A stretch of DNA of 64,000 bases from Haliclona indistincta (GCA_964017065.1 OZ024783.1:10692885-10756884); one strand, 5' to 3'. Shown: positions 10,256-21,344, counted from the first letter of the stretch. Made by a program: numbers and translations. The notes: generated from the letters alone by a model not told the origin.

Positions 10256-11149
10256 ATGAACAACCCAATGGACGTAACAGGACAAACTTACAGCTACTAC
10301 TACACAAGAAGGTACTTGCCAACTCTGATCTTTTCTCTCTTTTGTGTGGCACTATCGCTACTTCTTATTCCAGTGCAACTCTTGCTCAAACAAAGCCCTA
10401 TACTAAAGCACTATTTCAAGACAGAATTCTTCATTAAGCTTATTTTCAGCACTATGCTGAACAAACACAGAGACATAAATGGAAAAACGGTTTATACTAT
10501 ATTGGACTATAGAGTTCCAAAGAGATACAAGGTCATGATGTTGGCTACAGCACTTTCCCTGATAGGAGTTGCAGGAGGGTTGTTTTGGCATCAATTTTTA
10601 TTCGAAAATTCTCATATCATTTGTAGCACTGATCCAGACTTGGCTTGTTTTCCTGCACAACCAAATCTGACCACTCCACGCTTGGACTGCTCTGACACAA
10701 GCTATTTGGAAGACAACAACATCATCTCCATCATCTGCTACAGATATGGATACAATCTAGGCAAAGCCGTTGGAGCTGCACTTGGTTTAACAGCAGTCAA
10801 TGTTCTGTTTACTATTATCATCAATTTGCTTCTTCTCAAAGTGTCTAACGGAAGTGAATGGACCAAGTGTCGTGCAGTGCTCGCTGTAGTTACTCAGCTT
10901 ACTACAGTAACAATACTGGCAGCGTGCATAACCCTTTTATCATACCTTATATTAAAAAGCAAATCAGAAACTATACAATTGCTGATTGGTACTACGATCC
11001 ATATTTGCTTGATTTATACGCCAGTATACAGTACAGTGCTCTTTCCATGGTGGTCTTTTAAAAATATGAAAAACATCGAGAAAGAACAAAGGGAACAGCA
11101 GAGCAATAGAGAGTATAGAAGAGTAAGAGGAACATCAATACCAATATGA
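10256..11149 (+). CDS. Five-TM Cys-loop family, class I, copy 4
   Basis: 297 codons, intact. The start MNNPMDVTGQTYSYY and the 5' flank pair it with the copy at 45415; a second in-frame ATG four codons in aligns with the start of other copies. Loop 1 keeps ICSTD, LACFP, LDCSD and IICYR and the NLT sequon, but the second sequon has become NNIIS, so the usual NIT site is lost. One extra residue sits before ICSTD (HIICSTD). The tail EYRRVRGTSIPI is intact with YRRV. Loop 2 (YLILKSKSETIQ) shares little with neighbours. Confidence 0.85.
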   Translation: MNNPMDVTGQTYSYYYTRRYLPTLIFSLFCVALSLLLIPVQLLLKQSPILKHYFKTEFFIKLIFSTMLNKHRDINGKTVYTILDYRVPKRYKVMMLATALSLIGVAGGLFWHQFLFENSHIICSTDPDLACFPAQPNLTTPRLDCSDTSYLEDNNIISIICYRYGYNLGKAVGAALGLTAVNVLFTIIINLLLLKVSNGSEWTKCRAVLAVVTQLTTVTILAACITLLSYLILKSKSETIQLLIGTTIHICLIYTPVYSTVLFPWWSFKNMKNIEKEQREQQSNREYRRVRGTSIPI

Positions 11150-11508
11150 GTCAGAACACTTTTATTACACATTACATCTTAGCAGCTGATAACAGTCAAA
11201 CTTTTGACATTTATTCTTATTCATGTGATTGTTTATAGACATTAACTTATTGTTTTTGTTATTCTGAACATTCTTGTCAAACACGCAATTCTATTCAAAA
11301 ACAAACACACAATGTGACAGATTACTGTAACTACTGTAGATCTGTTAATAAAACAAACATGCTTATAGTGCTAAAACGTTCTTTTATCAACATAGTGTTA
11401 CAAATACGCTACATCAACATTGATTCATAACCAACCAATGCTATAGATATCTGATAATACACTCAGTGCTAACATAATGCATACATCTCAATAGTAGATG
11501 ATACTAGG

Positions 11509-12489
11509 ATGATGGAAGCTACTCTTGCTGTAGTGAGTGCAATTCTGACAGTGTGTGTTGTTAGTGAGTTCACTCCTGTTGTCTACGAGATCACATCAAC
11601 TTCACAATGTGATCAGCAGATAAAATTCGACTATGATCAACGGTTGATGAATTCTCTAAAGATAGTCCATCAGCAGCTACCTCCTCCAGGATGCAACCCT
11701 CCTCCAACATGTAGAGATGTTCTTAGCTGCAACTCATCTGTCTCCTCAGGCTACTACCAGATCCAGGCTGCCAATGGTTCAGCTATGCAGGTCTACTGTG
11801 ACATGGAGGGGACTAACTGTGGAGGAGAGGGAGGCTGGATGAGAGTGACTCATCTCAACGTGACTGAGCCATCCACTCGAGCTCAGTGTCCTGATGGCTT
11901 CAGACTAGTGACTCCTAACAATGTGAGGTTCTGTACTAGAAGAGATACCAACAGTGCTGGATGTCGAATCATTGCAGTTCAATCATTTGGACTGTCTTAC
12001 TCTCAAGTTTGTGGTTATGCTCGAGGATATTCATATCGTTCTCCAGGAGCATTTGAACATGGTACCAATGTGTTACTCAGTGGTAACTGTGTTGATGGTG
12101 TCTCGATAACCTATGGCACACCACCTACTCACATATGGACCTATGCTGCTGGATTTGTTGAGGTTGACAACGCTCCAAAAAATTTATTCAACTGTCCATG
12201 CAACGCTATGATAGATGTGAACACCCTTCTTGGGTTTGTGGGCAGTGACTACTACTGTTAGTCTGGTGCTCTTTGCGAAGAACCGATTTGGTACACTAAC
12301 GACACTCTTTGGGATGGTATGCAGTGTGGAGGAGTGGAGGGACCTTGTTGTAACCACACTGGACTGCCCTGGTTCCACAAAAACTTATCAATGTAGACTG
12401 CTGCCACTATCATTACACGTGTCTGTATGAACAAAGACACAACCAATGAAGATCTTGGTATCGAACAGTTCGAACTCTACGTTCAATAA
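11509..12489 (+). pseudogene. Secreted fibrinogen-related protein with two in-frame TAG codons
   Basis: Open for 250 codons: signal peptide (MMEATLAVVSAILTVCVVS), a short linker, then CRDVLSCNSSVSSGYYQIQA and QVYCDMEG..CGGEGGWMRV, the start pattern of fibrinogen-related and similar Cys-rich lectin-type domains common in sponges, then a Cys-containing body ending GSDYYC. The same frame continues past TAG at 12259 with clearly homologous sequence (W..DTLWDG..CGG, GPCCNHTGLPWF) through a second TAG at 12394 to TAA at 12487, ending IEQFELYVQ, a normal family C-terminus. So there are two nonsense changes without a frameshift. Alternatives are a real 250-residue truncated protein or sequencing error. 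AATAAA overlaps the final stop. Confidence 0.7.
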
Positions 12490-12579
12490 AACTTGCTTGC
12501 AGAATGTTTTCATGACTAATGGACCTATTAGTATGTGTTTTGTGTAAAGTATGTTGTTTTATTTGTTATGTAATATATA

Positions 12580-12750
12580 AACCATGGCTTGGAGGTGTGT
12601 ATGCCGAATATACCACCCGAGGTCGAGGTCAGAGGAAGTTTGCAGCCGAGATAAACCCCGAGCAAAGCGAGGGGTTTATCGAGGCTGCAAACTTCCTCTG
12701 ACCGAGACCGAGGGTGGTATATTCGGCATACACACCGACAAGCCATGGTT
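12580..12750. repeat. 171-bp hairpin
   Basis: AACCATGGCTT at 12580 mirrors AAGCCATGGTT at 12740-12750, with pairing through the whole stretch (CACCCGAGGTCGAGG opposite CCGAGACCGAGGGTG). A second copy lies at 35219-35388, also immediately before a foldback element. Confidence 0.75.
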
Positions 12751-12763
12751 CATATGTTATAAA

Positions 12764-13149
12764 GAAATTAAAAAGATTTCTATCGAAATCAAAAGGATGT
12801 AGTGATGAAGAAATCTACCACTGGTTCACAATGTAAACCAACAAGGAACAAGCATAGAATGGTAACACGATTGACTTGCTAACAGACCATAGATCCCTAC
12901 ATCAGTGGCTGCTGTGGCCAGACTATAGCTAGTTAAGCTATTTACTGTTGACTGACACTTTGAATAGAATTCAGCTTGTGACAAAATATTGATCTTATGT
13001 ACAGCCACAGATGTAGGGATCTATGGTCTGTTAGCAAGTCAATCGTGTTACCATTCTATGCTTGTTCCTTGTTGGTTTACATTGTGAACCAGTGGTAGAT
13101 TTCTTCATCACTACATCCTTTTGATTTCGATAGAAATCTTTTTAATTTC
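12764..13149. mobile_element. Foldback element, long arms, 386 bp
   Basis: The left arm begins GAAATTAAAAAGATTTC and the right arm ends with its complement at 13149. Each arm is about 145 bases and contains CATAGATCCCTACATCAGTGG or its complement. Paralogues are at 35400-35800 and 56910-57260, and a half copy is near 9.9 kb. Confidence 0.75.
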
Positions 13150-14026
13150 TTGTTTGTGTCCTTTTTTCTTTTTAGTGAAGTGCAGTTCAATATCATGCAT
13201 GTACGGAGAAGTCTTTGTTTCCACCATTAGTTTAGTATTCCTGTTGTTGATGGCTTTTCTTAAACTTGTAGCTAAAATCATATATCAGGTCTGCCTAGTA
13301 TCAGGTCTGCCTAGTCGCCTACGCATGTATGCAGTGCATACGAGCCCCACCCACACTTGCTTGTAGATCTACACGGCGGTTATAACTATCTGGCAAGTGC
13401 AGAATGGCGATCCTACACGAGCTTACCGTTCTTCGAAGACTCCAGACAAATGCCGGGTGTGTGTTCTCCGTGATAGTGATCCAATCATCCACACGGCGCA
13501 GCGATACTTTAGCTGCTTGGTCACATGCACTACCCATTGCTAATTGGTCACGTGCGTATTGCGCAATCACAATAATGGCGTCTAACACTAAGCTGACAAT
13601 GGATCACGATCGAGAAATCGCGGAACTTAGATCGCCGTTACGCTAAAAACAAAGCTCAAAAGGCACATGCCAGGAGAATTTCACGACTGTTCGTGGATGT
13701 TTTGGTCTCGGCGCTGCTCGCGTTAAGGCGCTAGGCGAGTTGAAGAAAGAAGAAAGAAAGAAGAAAGAAAGAAGAAAACGAAGATGACGGAACTCGATTT
13801 TCACCGTTTACAGGTTCGTCACTTTAGTAACAATTTCGAGCAATCTCCTTGCTACTGTAAGATGGGGCAACGCCAGAGAGCAGATCTAAGTGTCTAAAGA
13901 CGTCTAAAATTCAACACCAGGCGAAATATCAGCGCTTGAACGCTAATACATTGTATGTAGCCGCCATCTTGTTTTCTCGTTCATCCCTACATAGGGAGAC
14001 ACTACCGTGTCTCCCTAATACCTTAG
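13150..14026. repeat. Unique body of a ~1.26-kb composite repeat (copy 1)
   Basis: Together with the foldback part it forms a unit found again at 35400-36650 and, inverted, at 57262-56118. It ends with a short palindrome (AGGGAGACACTACCGTGTCTCCCT, about 13995-14018). It contains a purine tract of GAAGAAA repeats (13740-13785) and a degraded ORF, whose sister copies read LDFHRFQVRHFSNNF...RRNIS; here it has a stop in the middle. Probably a non-autonomous transposon. Confidence 0.6.
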
Positions 14027-15205
14027 CGTGTGGGCGTCGCTTCTTGCTCGCGTTCGCGTGGATCTCGATTTAGCGGTGAGTCACGGGCCGAGAGGAGGCC
14101 CCAAGTGTGTACGCGTACCTGAGTAGAGTGTGTGGCAAAGACTTGGACAGCTTTGTGCTTCTAGAGCGAAAGAGCGATCGCCAAGTTTTACAAATTGTTC
14201 TTGCAATATTCAACATGACTTGGGCGGGGTTTGTCACATGCTTGCAAATTTAATACCCACTAGTGTCAGGATGATTGTACACTATAAATCTCTGCCACTT
14301 CTGCGCATCTTTGCCTTGCAACTGGGTAGCCTCGTCCCCAGGCTCTCTGTTCCGTCAGAGAGCCTGGTCTCTAATCTCACGTGAGCGCACCCAAAAAAGT
14401 GCAAATATTAATGAGCGTGGGTGTAATAAACCGCACGCCCACGAAGTGTGGCTGTTCCAGGCTTAGTTTCAATGCCTAAAACGTGTGTGTGGCGTAGCTT
14501 TCCAAGTCTCTTTGTGCTGGACATCGGAAAAGCTTCCTTGATGAAGCCTTTGACGACTTGGTCATTGTACGTACGGTGAGGAAAGTGTAGCTCGATATCG
14601 TCCTACGGTCTTGGTACTTTACCCGTTTCGACGGAGTAGGAACATCCCCAGTAGCTGCTTCCTCATAGTGGCTCTTTAGCCGTTTTAGATTCATCTGACG
14701 GCTCCGCGGCCATCCCGAACGTGATGCCACAGACCTTGATCGCCGCTGACAGCAAGACTGTGACGAACGCTACGCATGTGCGTGGGCAGGTTGGGTCAAG
14801 AGCGTTGATCGTGCCCACGCACACTAATCACCTGTCTACCACCTGTCTACCCCACATGAGATTAGAGACCAGGCTCCCTGACGGAACAAAATTCCGAGAG
14901 GGGTGGAGCCTGGGGACGAGGCTAGCAACTGGGTGCTGCTAGTTGCAAGGCGAATAACTTTCCGAGGATGCCGTCGTGCAACCTCAACCTGGTCACGTGA
15001 CCAGGGCACACCTCTTGGTTAACCCCTTGAGGAGTGTATTTCTCATATACCTCCATGGGGGTATATATCGCATAATCTCCATGGTGGATTATGCGATATA
15101 TACCACCATGGAGGTATATGAGAAATTCACTCTTCAATGGGTTAACTGAGGTGTGCACCATGGTGGGGAATATGACAAATATACCACCTGTGCCTTGTAT
15201 GGGGA
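14027..15205. mobile_element. Repeat element interrupted by a nested MULE-like element
   Basis: 14030-14326 and 14934-15070 are collinear with the reverse complement of 34780-35210, where the same DNA is uninterrupted. The gap is the element at 14327-14924. A 151-base hairpin (15006-15156, arms starting GCACACCTC) forms the distal part. No intact protein seen. Confidence 0.6.
14327..14924. mobile_element. MULE-like non-autonomous element with 9-bp target duplication
   Basis: The TIR TAGCCTCGTCCCCAGGCTC at 14327 is mirrored at 14906-14924. It is flanked on both sides by GCAACTGGG (14318-14326 and 14925-14933). The uninterrupted site is visible on the other strand at about 34885-34910. A 9-bp duplication with TIRs is typical of Mutator-like elements. 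The interior has an 84-codon minus-strand ORF (14476-14730) of no known family. Confidence 0.8.
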
Positions 15206-15876
15206 CGCCCACTCACTATGGTATATGCATATATACATGTAGTTGTTAGTCTTAGGTATGTTACAGCTGACTGATAAAAGTAGTGTGTATTCCTTGAGAG
15301 GTCAAATAAATGTAATATCAAACTGCTAAAATCTTGGGACAAACACTACACTTGTAAATTCGACATTTGGGACTTTCGACAGACTGCTTGAAGAGTGTGG
15401 GGTAGTTTTTGACCATAATTTTGGAAGGCACGTAAATTATTCATAGAAGGTGGGGTCAATATGTAATAATAAGCTAGAATAAGTGACATTACATACATCT
15501 ACAGTACTCAATCTAGAGCATAAAACTTTAACAGCACAACAACGAGCAAGTGAAAGTACTGTTAAAATCTTTTGGAAAACTTTTTTACAAAAACAAGCGT
15601 GAGTACGAGAAGGATGTTTTTGCAATCGTTAGCCAAGAGTTTTACATTTCATGCTACTTATTTTTCATTAAAACCACTTTTAATGTTATTTTGATGCATA
15701 TCGAAACTACAAAATTGGCTAACTGCCAAAAACAGGATTGCACTGAAAAACATAATCATTAATTACAGTATTTATAGAGCACAGTGAGCAGTATTTAACA
15801 GTCAACACAGAGAGACTACTATTCAGGTTGAACAAGTTTTTGCGAGTCTAAGAACTTCTACTACTACTACCAGATA
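15206..15876. other. Intergenic before copy 5
   Basis: No gene seen. 15600-15870 resembles 18170-18420, the 5' flank of the sister copy, including the shared leader around ATTTATAGAGCACAGTGAGC and CAACA..GAGAGACTACTATTCAG. These two copies use a leader different from the module of the other class I genes. Confidence 0.55.
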
Positions 15877-16764
15877 ATGAAGGTGACGGGACAGACGTAC
15901 AGCTACTACTTCACAAGAGAGTATTTACCGCCATCCATCTTCTTTATCTTGTGCATAATAATAACGCTCCTTCTTATTCCAGTACAGCTTTTACTCAAAC
16001 GTAGCCCTATATTGAAGCGTCATTTCAAGGCAGACTTCTTAATAAAGCATGTTTTCAGTTCAGTGCTGAATAAACAGAGAAACAGAAAAGGGAAAACAGT
16101 TTATACTATATTGGATTACAAAGTTCCAAAGAGCTACAAAGTCATAATGCTGGCTATAGCACTTTCTCTGATAGGAGTTGCAGGAAAGACGTTTTGGAAT
16201 GTCTACTTATTTGAAAACTCCTACATTTGTGGCACTGATCCAAAATTGGCTTGTTTTCCTGCACAACCAAATCTGACTACTCCACGCTTGGACTGCTCTG
16301 ACATAGCCTATTTGGAAGACAACAACATCACCTCCATCACCTGCTACAGATATATATACAATCTAAGTGGCGCAACTGGAGCTGCACTTGGTATAATAGT
16401 GATTGATGCTCTGTTTATTATTATTGGTACTGTGATACTTCTCAAACTCTCTAACGGAAGTGAATGGATCAAATGTCGTGCAGCCCTCACTGTATCTTTT
16501 CAGATAACTATAGTAGCACTGATAGCTGTTTACATAGCTGTTCTAGCGTATGTGTTTCCAACTACAGGAAATTACACTATAGAAATTCAAGTTTTGTTCA
16601 TCACAGAAAACGCATTTACTCTTTATACAATACTATACAGCACAGTGCTCTTTCCATGGTGGTCCTTTAAAAAGATGAAAGACAACAAAGAAGACGATAA
16701 GGATAATGACGAAGAGAGCAATGGAGAATATAGAAGAGTGACAGGAACATCAATACCAATATGA
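15877..16764 (+). CDS. Five-TM Cys-loop family, class I, copy 5
   Basis: 295 codons, intact. N-terminus MKVTGQTYSYYFTREYLPP. Loop 1 carries ICGTD, LACFP, LDCSD and ITCYR, sequons NLT and NIT, and an extra NLS sequon at the start of TM3 (YNLSGATG). Loop 2 (VFPTTGNYTIEIQ) has a further NYT sequon. The tail has an acidic/lysine run and then GEYRRVTGTSIPI with YRRV. Closest relative is the broken copy at 18425, so the two arose by local tandem duplication. Confidence 0.85.
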   Translation: MKVTGQTYSYYFTREYLPPSIFFILCIIITLLLIPVQLLLKRSPILKRHFKADFLIKHVFSSVLNKQRNRKGKTVYTILDYKVPKSYKVIMLAIALSLIGVAGKTFWNVYLFENSYICGTDPKLACFPAQPNLTTPRLDCSDIAYLEDNNITSITCYRYIYNLSGATGAALGIIVIDALFIIIGTVILLKLSNGSEWIKCRAALTVSFQITIVALIAVYIAVLAYVFPTTGNYTIEIQVLFITENAFTLYTILYSTVLFPWWSFKKMKDNKEDDKDNDEESNGEYRRVTGTSIPI

Positions 16765-17025
16765 GACAGAGAAGATCTTTAAAGTCTTGCATGAGACACT
16801 TTACTTAGCTATATAGGTTTCTGACATGATTCCAAGTCATTTTCATGCTCATATTTTGTGTTACAAAGACTGCTTGTAAGCTACAAACTGCTTTTTGATT
16901 TTTCTAGCACTTTTTGAACATTGATTTTGTCTATACGTCTACAGCTCATTTGTGTACAATACTAGTAGTGAATTTGTTTATGATACAAATTAATTTCATT
17001 ATACAATTTTTAGTCATAGTATCAG
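16765..17025. other. 3' flank of copy 5
   Basis: No gene. The part from about 16905 (CTTTTTGAACATT) matches 21365-21470 after the sister copy, which supplies the empty site for the element that follows. Confidence 0.5.
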
Positions 17026-17348
17026 CAAGAGCACATAATAAGAAGAGTGTCGAACGTAGCATACCCACGTACAATATCTGTGTGGAAATTAACGTGACAC
17101 GCATGTGCATAATCGCTGTAAATGTGTCCGTAATTTGTTAGTATAATGTAATCTGCTACGTTTGTGAGGGGTCGTGGCCAAGCAGCAGACGTCATCGTTG
17201 AGCCTGTGTTAGAACAGCCATCGATCTGCACACCTATGGAGCGGCAGGATTCAGCGTCATTCAGCTCACGTGCGTGTCACGTTACTTCCCACACAGATAT
17301 TGTACACGGGTATGCTACGTTTGACGCTCTTCTTATTATGTACTCTTG
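17026..17348. mobile_element. TIR element (323 bp) with a visible empty site
   Basis: CAAGAGCACATAATAAGAAG at 17026 is mirrored by the right end CTTCTTATTATGTACTCTTG (17348), and the arms pair imperfectly for about 60 bases. GTATCAG flanks both sides (17019-17025 and 17349-17355) and occurs once in the sister flank at about 21470. The 7-8 bp duplication suggests a hAT-type element. Confidence 0.75.
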
Positions 17349-18424
17349 GTATCAGTAACAACGCCACGAGTGTATTTAAACATGCGTAAAAAAATCTGTA
17401 TTCAGTTGCATTTGTTTGAAAACACAAACTCTTCTACTAAAGCATCATTGCATTGCAGACTTTATAGCATCGTAGTGAGTGGGCTTGTTGGTCTTGTTGA
17501 TACAGCAGACATGAGAGTTGATACAGAAACTTCAGTTTTACATAAAACGTGGTACATTGCAGTAAAAAAACAGGACAGACAAGTCTTTATACACAAAGTA
17601 CAATATCACGGAGCCCATTATAAGCTGTGTGAATTCTCTCAGACTCATAATTTATTGGTATTTTGTGCTTATATACTCTCCATTGCTCTCCTCATCAGTT
17701 TTTCCTCTCATTGTTGACATCTTTTGGAGATTTATTTTTAAAAAGACCACCAAGATTACACAATACTATGTAGTAAAAGATCCATATTTCATAGCCATAA
17801 TGAGCAGAGCACGACAATTGCTGCTTCCACTTCTGTTTAGGTTTTAGGACAGAGTTTATGTGGTGGCCATTTGTTCACCTTCTTCGCTCAAACATGATTT
17901 CTCACTTTTTTATTTACAGTACCTGTAACCACTAATACAGCATGAGTGCAGTTGAACAAGAAATAGAATTGCAATCCCATTATGTGAGCGGATTTGAGAA
18001 ATGGGGTCAATTCACTCCAGCAATTTTTGAACGTATGCTTATTTTCAAATATTAGTCAGTCAAACATTACTGAAACAATTTGATCATTCTGCTTGCTGTG
18101 TATCAAATTTAGAGCTATGGTACTAAATTTGGATGAATGGCAGTAAGTTGAAAACATGTGTTCGTTTTCGTCAGAAGGATGTTTTTGTAATCGCTAGCCA
18201 AGAGTTTTACATTTCATGCTATTTTATTTTTCATTAAAACCACAAGCAATGTTATTTTGTTGTATATTGAAAATACAAATTGGCTAACTGTCAAAAAACA
18301 GGATTAAACTATGTACATTATTTATAGAGCACAGTGAGCAGTATTCAACAGTCAACACGAGAGACTACTATTCAGAATAAACGAGTTTTGTGGGTCTGAG
18401 AACATCTACCACTACTACAAGACA
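17349..18424. other. Intergenic, degraded duplicate of 21.47-22.1 kb
   Basis: Aligns with gaps to the flank after the sister copy (GTAGTGAG, GACATGAGAGTTGATACAG, TTGTTCACCTTCTT). An ORF of about 120 codons here has no counterpart in the duplicate because of indels, so I do not call it a gene. The leader of the next copy starts near 18320. Confidence 0.55.
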
Positions 18425-18990
18425 ATGAAGGAGACTGGACAGACGTACAGCTACTACTTCACAAGAGAGTATTTACCGCCATCCATCTTCTTTATCTTGA
18501 GCATAACACTAACACTCCTTCTTATTCCTGTACAACTTTTACTCAAACGTAGCCCTATATTGAAACGCCATTTCAAGGCAGACTTCTTAATAAAGCATGT
18601 TTTTAGTTCAATGCTGAATAAACAGAGAAACAGAAATGGGAAAACAAATTATACTATTTTGGACTATAAAGTTCCAAAGAGATACAAGGTCATGATGCTG
18701 GCTATAGCAATTTCTCTGATAGGAGTTGCAGCAAGGCCGTTTTGGAATGTCTGTTTATTTGAAAAATCCTACATTTGCGGTACTGATCCAAAATTGGCTT
18801 GTTTTCCTGCACAACCAAATCTGACAACTCCACGCTTGGACTGCTCTGACATAACCTATTTGTAAGACAACAACATCACCTCCATCATCTGCTACAGATT
18901 ATACAATCTAAGTGGAACAACTGGAGCTGCACTTGGCGTAATAGTAATTGATGCTCTGATGATTATTACCATAACTGTTATACTCCTTAA

Positions 18991-19582
18991 CCCTTTAGTT
19001 GCTAAGTTATTTCGTCAGAAATTTGACTTGCTCTAAACTGGCAGTTTGTTTCGCAACTTTCAACAAAATGCAGTACGCTAGCTATTCCAAACTAGCACCC
19101 TTTTCTCCTGGCATGTCAAGGTTTACGACCATGTACTAAAGTCTGAGTTGGCCACTCACACTTCGGAACTGAAGCCACTTAAGTGCTGCGACCTCGTCAA
19201 TTTTCTGTTAATTTTGGTCTTCATTCAGCCCTGGTGACTGATACAAAAACCTGGTGGTGTCCAGGTGAGCAAACAGCACAGTTCAGACAATATTCTTTGC
19301 CAAAGTATGCATTTCCGGGCATCCTGAAGCCCAAAAAATGCCAAAAGTGGCGAGGGGCTCCGCCCCTTCGAACCCCGGGTTAAAGGGGGGACACCCCCCT
19401 TTAAAAATCCCCCCGTTCTATATAGTTTAGTGGGGAGGGCGCGGCGAAAAAAAGTGGTTTTTTTCAGGTAATTTGCAATAAACTTGAGTTGACCTTTCTA
19501 GAGCACTTTTCACACTACTTATGACGTCTAGAGTAGGTGGGGTCAATTATGACGCATAAATGCGTCATTAGGGGTTAAAGGG
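18991..19582. mobile_element. piggyBac-like MITE, array copy 1
   Basis: 592 bases starting CCCTTTAGTTGC and ending GTTAAAGGG, flanked by TTAA on each side (18987-18990, 19583-19586). TTAA targets and CCC...GGG ends are the piggyBac signature. No transposase; a 66-codon ORF inside is not credible as a protein. Confidence 0.85.
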
Positions 19583-19719
19583 TTAATGAGTTTTCATCAA
19601 AAATTGTCAATCTTGCTGGAAATGCTCCAAAGTTGTTGAAAATCAATTCTAAGTGTTCTAAATGTCATTTAAAATCAGTTTTGGAAGAAATAGACGCCGG
19701 AGGATTGTAAGGTGATTAA

Positions 19720-20311
19720 CCCTTTAGTTGCTAAGTTATTTCGTCAGAAATTTGACTTGCTCTAAACTGGCAGTTTGTTTCGCAACTTTCTACAAAATGC
19801 AGTACGCTAGCTATTCCAAACTAGCACCCTTTTCTCCTGGCATGTCAAGGTTTACGACCATGTACTAAAGTCTGAGTTGGCCACTCACACTTCGGAACTG
19901 AAGCCACTTAAGTGCTGCGACCTCGTCAATTTTCTGTTAATTTTGGTCTTCATTCAGCCCTGGTGACTGATACAAAAACCTGGTGGTGTCCAGGTGAGCA
20001 AACAGCACAGTTCAGACAATATTCTTTGCCAAAGTATGCATTTCCGGGCATCCTGAAGCCCAAAAAATGCCAAAAGTGGCGAGGGGCTCCGCCCCTTCGA
20101 ACCCCGGGTTAAAGGGGGGACACCCCCCTTTAAAAATCCCCCCGTTCTATATAGTTTAGTGGGGAGGGCGCGGCGAAAAAAAGTGGTTTTTTTCAGGTAA
20201 TTTGCAATAAACTTGAGTTGACCTTTCTAGAGCACTTTTCACACTACTTATGACGTCTAGAGTAGGTGGGGTCAATTATGACGCATAAATGCGTCATTAG
20301 GGGTTAAAGGG
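19720..20311. mobile_element. piggyBac-like MITE, array copy 2
   Basis: Almost identical to copy 1 (one visible change near the start, CAACAAAATG to TACAAAATG context). It is separated from copy 1 by a 137-base spacer (19583-19719) that is unrelated to the host gene and begins and ends with TTAA. Confidence 0.85.
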
Positions 20312-20448
20312 TTAATGAGTTTTCATCAAAAATTGTCAATCTTGCTGGAAATGCTCCAAAGTTGTTGAAAATCAATTCTAAGTGTTCTAAATGTCATTTA
20401 AAATCAGTTTTGGAAGAAATAGACGCCGGAGGATTGTAAGGTGATTAA

Positions 20449-21040
20449 CCCTTTAGTTGCTAAGTTATTTCGTCAGAAATTTGACTTGCTCTAAACTGGC
20501 AGTTTGTTTCGCAACTTTCTACAAAATGCAGTACGCTAGCTATTCCAAACTAGCACCCTTTTCTCCTGGCATGTCAAGGTTTACGACCATGTACTAAAGT
20601 CTGAGTTGGCCACTCACACTTCGGAACTGAAGCCACTTAAGTGCTGCGACCTCGTCAATTTTCTGTTAATTTTGGTCTTCATTCAGCCCTGGTGACTGAT
20701 ACAAAAACCTGGTGGTGTCCAGGTGAGCAAACAGCACAGTTCAGACAATATTCTTTGCCAAAGTATGCATTTCCGGGCATCCTGAAGCCCCAAAAATGCC
20801 AAAAGTGGCGAGGGGCTCCGCCCCTTCGAACCCCGGGTTAAAGGGGGGACACCCCCCTTTAAAAATCCCCCCGTTCTATATAGTTTAGTGGGGAGGGCGC
20901 GGCGAAAAAAAGTGGTTTTTTTCAGGTAATTTGCAATAAACTTGAGTTGACCTTTCTAGAGCACTTTTCACACTACTTATGACGTCTAGAGTAGGTGGGG
21001 TCAATTATGACGCATAAATGCGTCATTAGGGGTTAAAGGG
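20449..21040. mobile_element. piggyBac-like MITE, array copy 3
   Basis: Same 592-base element at an exact 729-base period, with one visible change near 20787. It ends at TTAA 21041-21044. The same spacer (20312-20448) precedes it, so copies 2 and 3 arose by tandem amplification of element plus spacer rather than by separate insertions. Confidence 0.85.
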
Positions 21041-21344
21041 TTAAGCTTTCTAACGGAAGTGAATGGACCAAATGTCGTGCAGTCCTCACTGTATCTTTTC
21101 AGATCACTATAGTAGCACTGATAGCTGTTTACATAGGTATATGTATCCAACTACAGGAACTTACACTATAGAATATCAAATTTTAATTATCGCACAGAAT
21201 GCCTTTACTATTTATATAGTACTATACAGCACAGTGCTCTTTCCATGGTGGTCCTTTAAAAAGATGAAAGACAACAAAGAAGATGATAAGGATAAGATGA
21301 AGAGAGAATATAGAAGAGTGACAGGAACAGCAACACCGACGTAA

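Larger units (their letters stand above)
18425..21344 (+). pseudogene. Five-TM family, class I, copy 6: nonsense, transposon array, 3' indels
   Basis: 146 codons are open from ATG to TAA at 18863, where sister copies read GAA (YLED): a single base change. Homology continues in frame (DNNITSIICYR, TM3) to TTAA at 18987, where 2.05 kb of three tandem piggyBac-like elements begins, then resumes at TTAA 21041 with LSNGSEWTKCRAV. After that a deletion near 21137 shifts the frame in loop 2. The last part reads LYSTVLFPWWSFKKMKD and ends REYRRVTGTATPT. At least three independent lesions mean a dead gene. Confidence 0.85.

Noticed and set aside
14476..14730. Minus-strand ORF of 84 codons inside the MULE-like element
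   Set aside because: No recognised domain and no second copy in the window; mentioned with the element but not called a gene.
17346..17717. ORF of 123 codons after copy 5
   Set aside because: Begins with TTG, and the duplicated flank at 21.5-21.9 kb has indels that destroy the frame, so it is chance.
19183..20841. Identical 66-codon ORF repeated three times at a 729-base period
   Set aside because: Lies inside the piggyBac-like MITE copies; its identity reflects recent amplification of the element, not coding constraint.
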